Shown: in pieces, positions 23,809-34,082 of the stretch
How the letters are laid out: each line of letters opens with the position of its first letter
Numbering within the stretch: the stretch's first letter is position 1
Origin: Benincasa hispida
Lineage: Eukaryota; Streptophyta; Magnoliopsida; Cucurbitales; Cucurbitaceae
Assembly (NCBI RefSeq): GCF_009727055.1
Contig: NC_052349.1
Location: forward strand, 49,536,706-49,600,705
Direction of reading: 5' to 3'
Length of the DNA: 64,000 nucleotides
Made by a program: the position numbers and the translations under genes
Notes under the pieces: model-generated
Told to the model about the DNA's origin: nothing
Database searches by the model: none
The model's input: only the letters and a program-made list of their open reading frames with translations

Positions 23809-25647
23809 TAGTAAGGGTTATTCTCAACTGAGAAATAGTTTTACTGTTTTATGATTAAAACAACTTTATATGTTTTATGCTTGGAAAATGTTTATACTAC
23901 AGTACAAGTACTGTAGAAGCTTATATTTCAATTAAACTCTTTATTGAGATTTTGCATGAGAATCAATTATCTTCCTTAAGTCATAGCTCACCCCGTTTTC
24001 AAATGTTTTCTTTTTCCCCCCCACAGGTAGCGGTCAAATCCTCTGAAGATAGCTCTGCATCTGCTCTGCCATTAAAGGAATAAGAGAATTGTAACCCGTC
24101 GGTTTAGGTGGTTACTGTTAATATTGTACATATGTTATTGTTGTTCATATAAGGACTAGGGTTTTTGGGTTTTGGGACTTGTAAATCTAGTGTTGTAATA
24201 ACTCTAAATATGTTATGTTTCTAAATTAATAAATTGTTGGCTTAAAGACATTCCGCTGTATATATGCTATATTTTTGGTATCAGAGTTATTCTGCAAGAG
24301 TTATTAGGCAGTAAGTGTCAACCAAAGGGTTGATAACTGTTGCAGTCACGTCCTTCTCTAGGTTAAGAGGGTGGTCTGGGGCGGGGTGTGACACTATGCT
24401 CCGAGTTGGCCCCAATGTTTCACCAATTCAACCTTAGCTCTTTTGAACTCCAATTAACTTGGTAGCCTAATTACTCAAGCGTAACACCCTAAATAAGCTC
24501 TCAACACAAAGATTTTGGTGATGGTATGAATAAATTCCTCTCGCCCAACCCCTCTATTTATGGCCATCCTAAACTCACCCCCTTGTGACAACTCAACTCC
24601 CATTTGTCTCATTTTGGAGTTGCCAGCACTTAGTCTACTCAGCCTAGCCTTGAGTTGTTCTCATCTCAGTTTGCCAGCCAAAATCTCCTTTTTTGCATGA
24701 AATCTCCTTCACCCACCTCCTGCTTAGGGTGATAAGACCTCTCTTGCATGTAATCTCCTTTGTCCACCTCCTGCTAGAGTTTTGTGTGAACCTTCTTTTG
24801 CCACCTAAATCACTTAAATACTTAAACATGTTTCTTTATTTAAATTGTTAAGACTTATGATCGTATAACTATTGGCATCTCCCCTTAGGGTTTTTCCATC
24901 AATTAGCCTTCCTCCTTATCCATAACGCATAGCTTGCCAACTTACCTTCATCGAATTCTTACATAGCCACCGCATGAGTCAGCCATCACCAACGCATAGG
25001 ATAGCCGCTCATCCTAAATGCATGGCTTGCTAGGTATGCTCGCTCGGCTTGCTGGGCATGGACGCATGATGCTTGGCATAGGCGCTGACCATCGACGCAT
25101 AGGCGTGCTACCTAGGCGCTGATCAACACTTGCTTGCTTGGCTGCATAGGCGCGCTCGGCCGCATAGACGTGCCTCGTCACATGGGCGTGCGCTTTGCAT
25201 AAGGCATTGACGCATGGCTGCTCGGCAGGCTTGGTAGCGCTCGACGCATAGGATGGGCATTCGACATGCCCCCTTGATGCATAGGCAGGGGCGCTCGGTA
25301 TACCTGCTCGACGCATGGGCTACGTGCTTGGCCTCGACGCATGGCCTATGCACCTGGCATGCCCACTCGACGCATGCCTCCAACGCATGCCCTGCCCGTG
25401 TCCGCATGTCTTGTGATGTCTTTGCGTTTGTTGTATGCAATCCCTTGGCCATTTTTCAAGTCTTCGTTCTTCGATCCTCCATGCACTCTTGCGTTCAATA
25501 TGCTTAAGCCTTCCTTATGTGTTGGCCCATTGGTCCTCTTTTGGATATAATTTAGTACTAATGTTTTCACCCTTGCCCCAATATCTTTACTTAGAATTTT
25601 CTTCTCTAATTAACCTCCCACTTTAGATTTAGTGTTACGGTCTTACA

Positions 25648-26500
25648 TATCGGGATAACTGATTGCATTTTGATGGAAACATTCTATAATGGCCTGAACA
25701 GATCAACGCAGGCTATTGCTGATGCCTCTGCGGTAGAAGGATTTATGGATAAAATGTACACTGAGGCCAAGGTCATCCTTGACCGCATCTCACGGAATAT
25801 GGATGACTGGGTTGATGACGGGTATGAAGGAAGAGGCTCCGAGAGATGGAGAAATAAAACTTCCATTGTACCTGCAGAGACAATGACAACTTTGGCCGCA
25901 CAGATGGTCGCGGTATCCTCTATCCTCCAGTCGATGGCGCTTAATCAAGGTTCCCTCTCCCAAGGATCAGTGCAACCCAATGCGCCAACACAAGTGGCTG
26001 CAATCAGTTGTGTCCACTGTAGAGGAGGCCATGCGGTGGAAATGTGCCCATCGAACCCACAGCAAGTATGTGCAATCCAGAATAATCTGTACAGCAACAC
26101 GTATAATCCTGGTTGGAGGAATCACTCTAACTTCGGTTGGGGAGGGAATCATAACCAAGGGGGACTAAGTAACCATCAAAATAGCAACTTTGAGAATCGA
26201 GGAAACCCTCCACCTTTTCACCACAATTAGAATCAGGGTCAATAGGGATAACCGCACAACCAACCACCCTCCTCTAACGTTTCTAGTAATTCATTAGAGT
26301 CCCTGCTCAAGCAATATATGGATAAAAACGATGCGGTAATGCAGGCACATGCGTCTTCAATCAGAAACTTGGAGATTCAAGTAAGGCAGCTGGCATCCGA
26401 ACTTCGAAATAGAACATCTGGAATGTTGCCAAGAAATTTCGAAGCCCCTAGATCTCACGGGAAGAAGCAATGTCCCTTAAGACATTGGGCAGGCAAGCTT
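25648..26500 (+). pseudogene. Athila-like Gag, C-terminal part (element B)
   Basis: Continuation of the Gag interrupted at 20487. The long open block 25670-26230 carries 'FYNGLNRSTQAIADASA', 'FMDKMYTEAKVILDRIS', a zinc knuckle of the form CX2CX3(G)HX4C at CVHCRGGHAVEMC (about 26009-26047), and the 'NPGW.NH.NFGWGGN.NQGG' block. A stop at about 26228 is followed by the C-terminal block 'SIRNLEIQVRQLASELR' (26318-26450). The equivalent Gag in element C ends in a stop just after 'KCP', so Gag in this subfamily probably ends near 26480, before the long spacer. Confidence 0.85.
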
Positions 26501-27478
26501 GATCGCCTGCGGAGGTGTGGATTGCGTTCATCATGGAAAACTATCTTCCGGTCCATATCTCTGAATTCTATGTTTATAAGCTTTCTTAATTACTGTCTTT
26601 ATTGCTTCATGAACTTTGTAATTTATTGCTTCATTCAATTCGTTTTTATTGCTTTACGAAATTATTCCTCATTTAATTCTCTTGCGTTTATTTTTGTGCT
26701 CTTTATATTCCTTACTCTTCCATATTAAATGTGACATTCTTAAATCTTGGTGAATGATTGATTAATAAGAAGAAAATTAATATCACAAGTCCAGCTGACT
26801 TGCGTTGATGAAAAAAAAATATTTAATAATAATAAAACACATCCGGTATGCATTGCGATGATGGGTGCATCTTGTGATAACAAGATACACTTTGCGTTCA
26901 TCCAACCCAAATGCATTGTGTTGAGGGGTGTGTTGCACTCGTGTGTATTGTTAGCTCGTCCTTAGGAAAAATGCACTATGTTGAGGTAGTGTTGTGCTGG
27001 TAGAAATATCGTGCGCCCGTCTTCCAGAAATGCATTGAGTTAAGGGGTGTGTTGCGGCGATACATGCATTGTTGCCCATCCTCAACAAAGATGCATTTGC
27101 ATTGATGGATTCATCGCATTAATTCTTAACCTTGCGCCCATCTGAATAAAACACCAAAGAAAAATTCTTTTTGCAAATTGAGAAGTCCAATCGCTTCGGC
27201 TTCCAAGGACATGAGGAATCTGCAGACGAAAGGACGTACGACTTTGCACATTCATAAATGTGAGGAGCGTGGTGGCAGGCCTTTTGAGTAACTCGAGGCC
27301 TAACACCGTAGAATCGGCATTGGGCCCATCAAGGCCCAACCTATAAAATACGTTCTCTTCGTCTGAGAACCTACTTGAATCTCTTTTTGTAAAAAAGAAA
27401 CCCTAGAGCTTTCGCATACCATACGTACCCTTTTCCCAAAACCCTAAAGAATTTCCCAGTTTTTTTACTCCGGCGTCC
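26500..27478 (+). other. Non-coding spacer of element B with about 62-bp repeats
   Basis: The A+T-rich spacer between Gag and the extra ORF. Between about 26905 and 27095 are three imperfect units of about 62 bp built on 'aatgcattg.gttgaggggtgtgttg' and 'tgcccgtcctc'. The same spacer and repeats exist in inverted element C (about 29990-30530), so they belong to the subfamily. A TATA-like 'cctataaaatacg' at about 27340 lies about 140 bp before the extra ORF's ATG and may be a promoter for a separate transcript. Confidence 0.65.
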
Positions 27479-29110
27479 ATGGCAGACCAGTCTTCCAACC
27501 CATCTACTTCACCCTCGAAAGCCCAACTCACTGCATGAGAGGTGGCATTCCTGGCAGCAAGTCGCCGTCTCGCCACCCAGCCACAAACCATCCCTCGAGT
27601 CACCGGAAGACTCCGGCGAAATCCCTTAGCAGTCAAGCCACTCCAATTCAAAAGGGGGCAGAGCTCAGAAAGCACCTCACTCCCAATATTTTCCTCTAAA
27701 AGTGAAAAGAAGAGAAGAAACGATAAGGAGGTGTTCGGGAGCATACTCAGCAACATGAAGAAAGAAGAAGGACTGCCCGAAGCTGGGGTTGTGAACCAGC
27801 CACTACCTTCGGAGGAGGAGGTGGAGGAAGCATTAAGAAGAAACGATCTGGCCATCTTGGATCCCAAGGAAACTGCGAACACAGAATCCTATGAAGAACC
27901 CTCCAGAGTTGCTTTGGAGGAAGTGGTGGCAGAGAAGCAGCCGGAAGTATGGCTGAGGAGAAGAAAAGTAGAAGAAGATCAAAGAAAAGAGGGTTGGAGG
28001 AGATGAGCAAGCCCATCCAATCAAGAAAGAGAAGAAGATCAAAGAGAAAGGGACTGAAGGAGACGAGGAAGCCCATCTAAAGAAGAAACAAGAAAGGAAT
28101 GAAAGAAAGAAACGCGGGCAGGAGGAAAGACGCCTGAAGAAGGAGGAAAAGAGAAGAAAGAGGGATGAGAGCCCAAAATTGGACGAAGAATCCACCTCCG
28201 TAAAGGGAGATAAGGGGGAGTCAGCGCAATTGAGAGAATCAGCACAACCTGAGGAGGAAACAATGCAAGTTAGATTGGTTGTGACTGATGATGGAGAAGA
28301 CTCAGACATAACCCCCTTGATGCGGTGTCACAAAGAGATTGTGCCGCAAGGGTCAATCAACCCGCCAATTTTGAACGATGCTTTAGAAGAGCAGGAGAGG
28401 AGAAGAAAAGAGGAGGAAGAAAAGAAAGAGAAAATGTTGCGGGCACAACTAATAATCGCAGAAGGTAGTCGAAGAAGAAAATTACAAGATGAGGAGGTAT
28501 GCCCCAACAATGAGATATTGGCAGAGGAGGAAAGAAGAAAGCTCAAGGAAGATTAGCGCATTTTGCTGGCCTCGAAGCAGTTTGAAAAAGAATTTGAAAA
28601 AGAGTTGAGAGAAGAGGAAAAAGAAGAAAGGAAGAAGAAGGAAGAGAGGGAGAAGAGGCGTCGAGCAAACGTTCAGCGCATAAAAGAGAAGAAGGGCAAA
28701 GAAATTGTCGAGAGGAAGAAGGAGGAACAATGCAAGAAAAGGGAAAGGGAACAGAAGCAAAAATTCTGCCTTGCGTTGATGAAGGAGAAAGGCAAAGCAG
28801 TAGTGGAGAGCAGCGAGTCTGCGTTGGCCAAGGGACGTCCATCAAGAAAGAAAGAGAACGATGATATGTTGATGGAGATGGGATACACATCTAGATGTGT
28901 ATAAGAGACAGGGCCAAGGGACGTCCATCAAGAAAGAAAGAGAACGATGATATGTTGATGGAGATGGGATTTTTCCCTGCGCCAACGCCACTACCGAACC
29001 TGATCACAAGCGTTGTATTGGAGCATAGATGGGAGACATTTTGTCAATGTCCATCCATCATCATCCCAAAGGTAGTGTGTGACTTCTACAATGGACAACT
29101 GCATGGAACC
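27479..29110 (+). pseudogene. Extra Lys/Glu-rich ORF between Gag and protease (element B)
   Basis: Not a standard LTR-element domain. It starts at ATG 27479 (MADQSSNPSTSPSKAQLTA), then a TGA, then open blocks at 27542-28006, 28179-28556 and 28563-28890. After a Ser/Arg-rich N-terminus it becomes strongly charged, rich in Lys, Glu and Arg with heptad-like runs, so a long coiled coil is likely. Near 29010-29095 comes a block 'HRWETFCQCP..IIPKVVCDFYNGQL', which resembles the start of the 'putative plant transposon protein' domain found in many plant retroelement ORFs (from memory, not searched). The domain stops abruptly as the protease linker begins near 29110. Stops occur at about 27537, 28004 and 28554. 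An adapter at 28884 with a 58-bp duplication corrupts the 3' part; the peptide start 'MCIRDR' there is adapter-encoded. Confidence 0.6.
28826..28969. other. Partial Nextera adapter with 58-bp genomic duplication
   Basis: 28884-28911 is the second part of the junction adapter (TACACATCT followed by the full mosaic end AGATGTGTATAAGAGACAG). The 58 bp before it (28826-28883) and after it (28912-28969) are the same. The true sequence probably contains this stretch once, which would join the charged ORF to the downstream block directly. Confidence 0.95.
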
Positions 29111-29970
29111 AAGGATACAGTGACATTGCGGAATGGAAAAACTGTGGAGGGAGAAAAGAAGAAGCCTAGCCGGACTGCTCCCATTGCGTTAAAACCTGAG
29201 ATTACGGTGACTCAAGAAGAAGAAGGAGAAAAAGAAGTGATAGAGCCAGAAGTTGCGTCCACCTCAAAGCCAACAGAAAAGGGGATCATGAGAGTACAGT
29301 TGCCACCTTTCCCACAGAGACTCCGAAAGAAAAAGAATGATGAGGTACAGTACCAACACTTCACGACTTTAAAATAATTGCATATTAATATTTCGTTCAG
29401 TGAAGCGATTGAGGAGATACCTGCATATGCGAAGTTTCTAAAGGATATGGTAACCAAGAAGAGGGGCACTGGTAAGTTTGCCACAGTGGCTTTAATGAGA
29501 GCTTGAAATCAATAATTCCACTGAAGATGAGCAATCCTGGGAGCTTTACTATACCTTGCTCTATTGGAGGACTATACATCGGGCAAGCATTACGTGACCT
29601 TGGAGCCAACATCAACTTAATGCCTTTGTCGATCTTTAAGCAACTGAATGTGGGGCAACTTGCGCCCACGGCTATGACTCTCCAACTAGCAAATAGATCT
29701 CTGGTGCATCCAAAGGGGAAGGTGAAAGACGTGCTGGTTACCATCGACAAATTTATATTACTAGTCAACCTCATCATCTTAGATTACGAAGCTGACAAAG
29801 ATGTGTCCATCATCCTAGGGCGACCATTTTTATCAACAGGTCCTGCCCCAGATTGATGTGCACAAAGGAGAGATCACTTTGAGCATAAATGAATAGAAGC
29901 TCAAGTTTAAAATCATTCGTGCCATGAAGTTTCCTGACGAAGAAGACCTGGAGGACTCCCCAAATTAAAA
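29110..29970 (+). pseudogene. Athila-like protease region (element B)
   Basis: The linker ('VTLRNGKTVEGEKKKPSRT', 'MRVQLPPFPQRLRKKKND') and retropepsin, parallel to 10718-11719 in element A. The frame ends with a stop at about 29375, and the protease proper is open at 29503-29856: 'GSFTIPCSIGGLYIGQALRDLGANINLMPL', with the catalytic Asp kept but the usual Ser after DLGA replaced by Asn, then 'IILGRPFLSTG'. A frame change at about 29848 and a stop near 29890 follow; the tail ends 'EDLEDSPN' and stop. No RT follows, because the sequence switches near 29970 to inverted element C. Confidence 0.85.
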
Positions 29971-30530
29971 AAAGAATTTTCTTTAATATGTTATTCGAAT
30001 GGACGCAAGATAAAGATTAACGCACTGTGCTCACCAACGTAAATGCATCTTCGCAGAGGACGGGCAACAATGCATACATCCCCGCACACCCCTTAACTAA
30101 ACACATATATGTAGGATACCTCAAGATAGTGCATTTAACTAAGGATGGGCAAAGGACATATACGCGCGCAACACACCCCTCAGCTCAATACAATCGAGTT
30201 GGGTGAACGCAAAGTGTATCTCATTGGTTCAAGATGCGTCCATTATCTCCTTACATACTTGTTGTTAATTATATGGAAAAAAAAATTCATCAACGCAAGT
30301 TGTCATAACTTGCGGCAATAAATTTCCCTTTATTTCTCATTCATTCACCATTTAAAGACTAATGCATTAATTACAGAAAAGTTCAAAGAATTAAAGACAG
30401 TGCAGAAACAAATGCAAAGGAAATAAATCAAGAATCAATTCATAAATTCATGAAACGAATTAAATGTAGAAGTAAAGACAAAATTCAAGAATTCAATAAG
30501 ACAGAAATTAAAGAAAGCATTAAACATAGT
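29970..30530 (-). other. Non-coding spacer of element C (inverted)
   Basis: The reverse complement matches the element B spacer at about 26560-27190, including 'cggtccatatctc', the 'ggggtgtgttgc' repeats and 'gttgcccgtcctc', ending at 'aagaaaattcttttt' near 29975. The join with element B lies within about 15 bp of 29970. Confidence 0.75.
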
Positions 30531-32095
30531 TGTGAGATATGGACCGAAAGAAGCGTTTTCTTGAATGGGCGCAATCCACATCCCTGCAGGCAGTTTTGCT
30601 TGCCTGCCCGATGTCCTAGGGACATTTTTCCTTTCCATTGGATCCCGGGGCTTCTGAATTGCTAGGCAACGTTCCTGGTGCTCTACTTCTCATCTCAGAT
30701 GCCAGCTGGCCCACTTAGATCTCTAAATTCCTAATTGAAGACGCCTGTGTTTGCATAACTGCGTCATTTTTGTCGCTGTATTGTTTTAGCAGGGTCTCCA
30801 ACGAGCTTCCAGAAGTGTTAGAAGATGAGGGTTGCTAGTGTTGCAATTGCCTTGGTTGCCCTTGATTTGAATTATAGTGAAAAGGAGGATTCTCTCGACT
30901 GCCACCTTGATGGTTGATAGGCCCCCCTTGGTTTGGGTTACCTCCCCAACCGAAGTTAGGATGGCTCCTCCAGCCAGGATTATAATTGTTGCTAAAGAGG
31001 TTGTTCTGGATGGCGCATACTTGTTGGATGTTCGATAGGCACATTTTCGCTACGTGAGCCCCTCCACAATTAACGCAACTTATTGCGGCCACTTGAGCCG
31101 GCACAGCAGGTTGCGCTAATTGTTGAGAGATGGCTCCTTGATTGATTGCCATCGATTGAAGGATGGAGGTCACCGCGGCCATCTGAGCGGCCAATGTGGT
31201 CATTGTCTCCGTAAGGACAATGGCAGTTTCGTTCTTTCTTCTTTTGGCGCCTCGGCCTCCATACCCATCATTAATCCAATCATCCATGTTCTGCGATATG
31301 CGGTCAAGGATGACCTTAGCCTCAGTATACGTTTTGTCCATAAAACCTCCTGTCGCGGAGGCGTCAGCAACAACCTACGTTGATCGGTTCAGGCCGTTAT
31401 AAAACTCCATCAAGACGCAATCGGGGATCCCGATATGCGGGCAGTTTTTCACAAATCTTCTGAATCGAACCTAGGAGGTGCCCAGGGTCTCATTTTCCAT
31501 CTACTCGAAGTTAGCACATCCTTTCGTCGCCTTGCGTTGAAGGCCGGGGGAAGAACTTTTTCAAGAATCGCTCCAATAGTTGATCCAATGATGTAATTTC
31601 ATTCGGCTCCAGTGAGTGAGCCCACCTCTTGGCTTCGTCCCTCAAGGTGTAAGGGAACAAATACAATCTTATATTCTTCGAGGTTACGCCAGGTAACGAG
31701 AAGTTGCTGCACATTTCGACAAAGTTGGTCAGGTGGGCATGTGGGTCTTCACCTTGCAGACCCCCAAATTGCCCTGCATTTTGGATCATTTGTAGCATGA
31801 CCAGCTTAATTTCGAATCTTACGTTCTCCTCGACAGTCGGCCTCGAAATCCCAAGCAAAAAGTCGTACAGGTTGGGTGCTGCATAATTCCTCATGGGAAT
31901 GTTGCGATCAGCTGCCAGGAAAACAGGAACCTGCACTAGTCTAACAGCCCCTTGATTTATGGGAACCGCATTGTCATTATTATCGGCCATGCTTGCTGCC
32001 TTCTTTCACCTTGTCCAATTCTGACGTGCCCATGCATGAAAGGTATGCTCGATCTTAGGCTCAGCTTCGAATTTTGGTTCAGCACCAGTACTCAT
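30530..32095 (-). pseudogene. Athila-like Gag (element C, inverted)
   Basis: Gag on the minus strand. The ancestral start 'MSTGAEPKFEAEPKIEHTF' is at 32095 but is followed by a stop. The block from 31990 to 31511 is open through 'DRNIPMRNYAAPNLYDFLLGISR', 'GQFGGLQGEDPHAHL' and 'LFPYTLRDEAKRWAHSLEP', then shifts frame. The block 31341-30835 carries 'MDKTYTEAKVILDRISQNMDDW', the zinc knuckle CVNCGGAHVAKMC and the 'NPGWRSHPNFGWGGN.NQGG' block. The C-terminal block ('VGQLASEMRSR') ends with a stop after 'KCP' near 30605. It is the closest relative of element B's Gag and lacks the 5.16-kb insertion. Confidence 0.88.
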
Positions 32096-32191
32096 AAACC
32101 GTCAAGCTGCTCTCTACGTTAAACAGCCAGTATAACGAGATTTGTCCTGCAAAATACCACAAACACACTCAAACAATAAATCGTTAACCAA

Positions 32192-32209
32192 TCCTCGGCA
32201 ATGACGCCA
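32192..32209 (-). promoter_or_regulatory. tRNA-Asp-type primer site (element C)
   Basis: On the minus strand, TGGCGTCATTGCCGAGGA, a decayed match to the plant tRNA-Asp 3' complement, six bases from the LTR end. Confidence 0.85.
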
Positions 32210-32215
32210 TAAACT

Positions 32216-34082
32216 TGATGAACGCAAAATTGATGCGATGCTTAGATGATGTGCTACAAGCTCATGTTGTCATAAACTTGTTGACAATAAACTTATAACA
32301 CGAAGTTGATATATATAAAATCATAGTATGAGTTCATGTTATACTACTTCTAGATATGCGTAAATTATGAGAACCTTGTAGTATACTATGCGTTGTCACA
32401 AGTTTCCTTGTGTTGGAACCAAGTATAATTCCACCGCAAGTTTCTCGGTGTGATCCGAGGTCGAACACATGGACTGTTTGAGGTTATTGCATTATGTTTG
32501 TGATATATGCAACCAGGTTTTTCAATTTATAAAAGTGAGTTGTGTACAAGTATTAAAATATGCGGTAAAGTAAAGTAAAGCAGTAAAATGCGATAATAAA
32601 ATAAAGTGCAATAAACCTAAACTAAGATGATACAAGGTACAGGTTTCATAATACAAGATATTGAGGTTGAGGCGGGCTGTGAAGATTATACAAAGATCGT
32701 GTAATGTGATGGCAAGTCTTATGTGTTAAGCAGAAAAGAAAAGATAACTAATATAAACAGCGCAAGTTTCTTAATTGCGTTAATGATATAATTATGGTTC
32801 CGCTTTTCCCTTAGCGTACACCTCTCGGTGATCGGCTGCATTCCCACATGTCTGTGGTGAAACAGGGACGAACATAATGAATGCAATGTTGCTTCCATGT
32901 CTGGAAGTACTACTCACTCTAGTTAACGCATTCTTCTAACTTTCTCTCGATAGATCAGAATGACATCTTCACTTATGCTCTCACAGGTGAAGATGCCGTC
33001 TAGCATGCCTTAGCTAAACGCATTTATCTTTTTAGCACATATTAAGTTACTCGTTTAATCCATATTAATTACCAAGGGATTAAGAAGACTTTATGAAGAA
33101 AATGATAAATGGAGGAATGGAAATAGACAAAGAAGGGAATATGAAAACAATCGAGACATTCAATATTTCTATTCAGTCTGATACATGATTTGTGAATGAA
33201 GAGATAAAAAAGATGAAATACAGTGATGAATAGAGTTAGAAACAAATACAAATAAACGCCAACATCTCGGCGCCGATCTGGATGGAGATTTGCTTGTCTG
33301 TGTGGATAGATCGTGTGGAAGGATGAGCTTCCCTCTCAGGCTTGCTCAACCGATAGCAAGGATCTGAGTATAGAGCTTCGCGGCGGGGATCTGACAGAAT
33401 AGCACTAAGACTCACCTCTCGGCCTTGTCTCTTTTCTTTCCGAATTTCTTCTTATCAGTACTTAGCTCAGCTTCTCTCTCAATAATATAGCATCAATTAG
33501 CCCCGTATCAAGTATATCTTTCTCTGAATTCTATGGGATATTTATAGGTGAAAAGCTTCGACTCTTAGCTTGTAGACCCACCTTTTGTTATGGAAATTCC
33601 GAAGATGGTGGGATAATTATTCCTCCTATGATGCAATCAAACCGTCAAATCTGCACAACCATTGGTTGTACACGTGGCACAATCCTCCACATTTGCGTTG
33701 CTCAGTTGAATCTTTCGATCGGGTGTTCGCATGTGGTGTTGTTTTTATTACCACATGCGGTTGACATTCAGCTTTGGATCGACTGTCGCCTTGCACTGTC
33801 ATTGCGTTGATTGTCTCTTTATTGTGATTCGATGGGCGCAATGTGACAGAGATGCGTTGGTCGATTCAACTTGAGCCTTGATCGCAAGCGGTGACTTGGT
33901 TTCCTGCAAAATAGAGTAGAAATCTTCTTTTCTTCCATCTTAATGATGTTAGTGGGTGTAATTGCAATAATTCATAATTATTGTATTCCTGAGCTAATTT
34001 TCATACAATCGACGCATATTTACTTAGTTTTGGCCGCAATATCTGAATAAGGTAGCATATCTTGTATTTCTATAAGTTATCA
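32216..34082 (-). mobile_element. Athila-like LTR of element C
   Basis: 1867 bp, beginning TGATAACTTATAGAAATACAAG at 34082 and ending 'gttcatca' at 32216 on the minus strand. A TATA-like 'cctataaatatccc' is near 33545. It has retroelement internal sequence on both sides: a primer site and Gag downstream, and a 3' tail with a polypurine tract upstream (34083-34482). Confidence 0.85.

Larger units (their letters stand above)
21960..24393 (+). mobile_element. Nested long LTR, plus strand, ending GTGTGACA
   Basis: From a 'gcatgcgt' motif-rich area (about 21960-22400), through a TATA-like 'gcccataaatagagcc' near 22627, to 'ggggcggggtgtgaca' at 24393. The block at 22775-23200 matches 3620-4060, and 23030-24393 matches the minus-strand copy at 37455-34483. 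The left end is not resolved: the five bases after 24393 are CTATG, and I could not find a convincing matching copy followed by TG upstream. Open frames in the motif-rich part are low-complexity chance frames. Confidence 0.55.
20488..25647 (-). mobile_element. 5.16-kb insertion in Gag with TATCG target duplication
   Basis: The insertion starts TGTCACACCC and ends GGTCTTACA, flanked by TATCG at 20483-20487 and 25648-25652. With one copy of TATCG removed, the Gag frame reads straight through, and element C (uninterrupted) has the same residues there. Read on the minus strand it starts TGTAAGACCGTAAC and ends GGGTGTGACA, like the GTGTGACA LTR family, so I read it as a long minus-strand LTR. A TATA-like 'ggccataaatagagg' (minus strand, near 24545) follows a short-motif 'gcatgcgtcgag' array at 24980-25400. 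A plus-strand LTR of a related family is nested inside and ends at 24393. Confidence 0.75.

Noticed and set aside
20488..24393. TGTCACACC...GGTGTGACA as terminal inverted repeats of a 3.9-kb DNA transposon
   Set aside because: The real insertion is defined by the TATCG duplication and the restored Gag frame at 20488-25647. The inverted match arises because LTRs of related families lie in opposite orientation.
21981..25507. Several overlapping open frames of 60-110 residues
   Set aside because: All lie in the 'gcatgcgtcgag' arrays, where few stop codons occur by composition; the translations are repetitive Arg/Ala/His-rich text without domains.
28895..29377. Open frame beginning 'MCIRDRAKG' as a gene start
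   Set aside because: The first residues are encoded by the Nextera adapter. The real coding block starts further upstream and is only interrupted here by the artefact.
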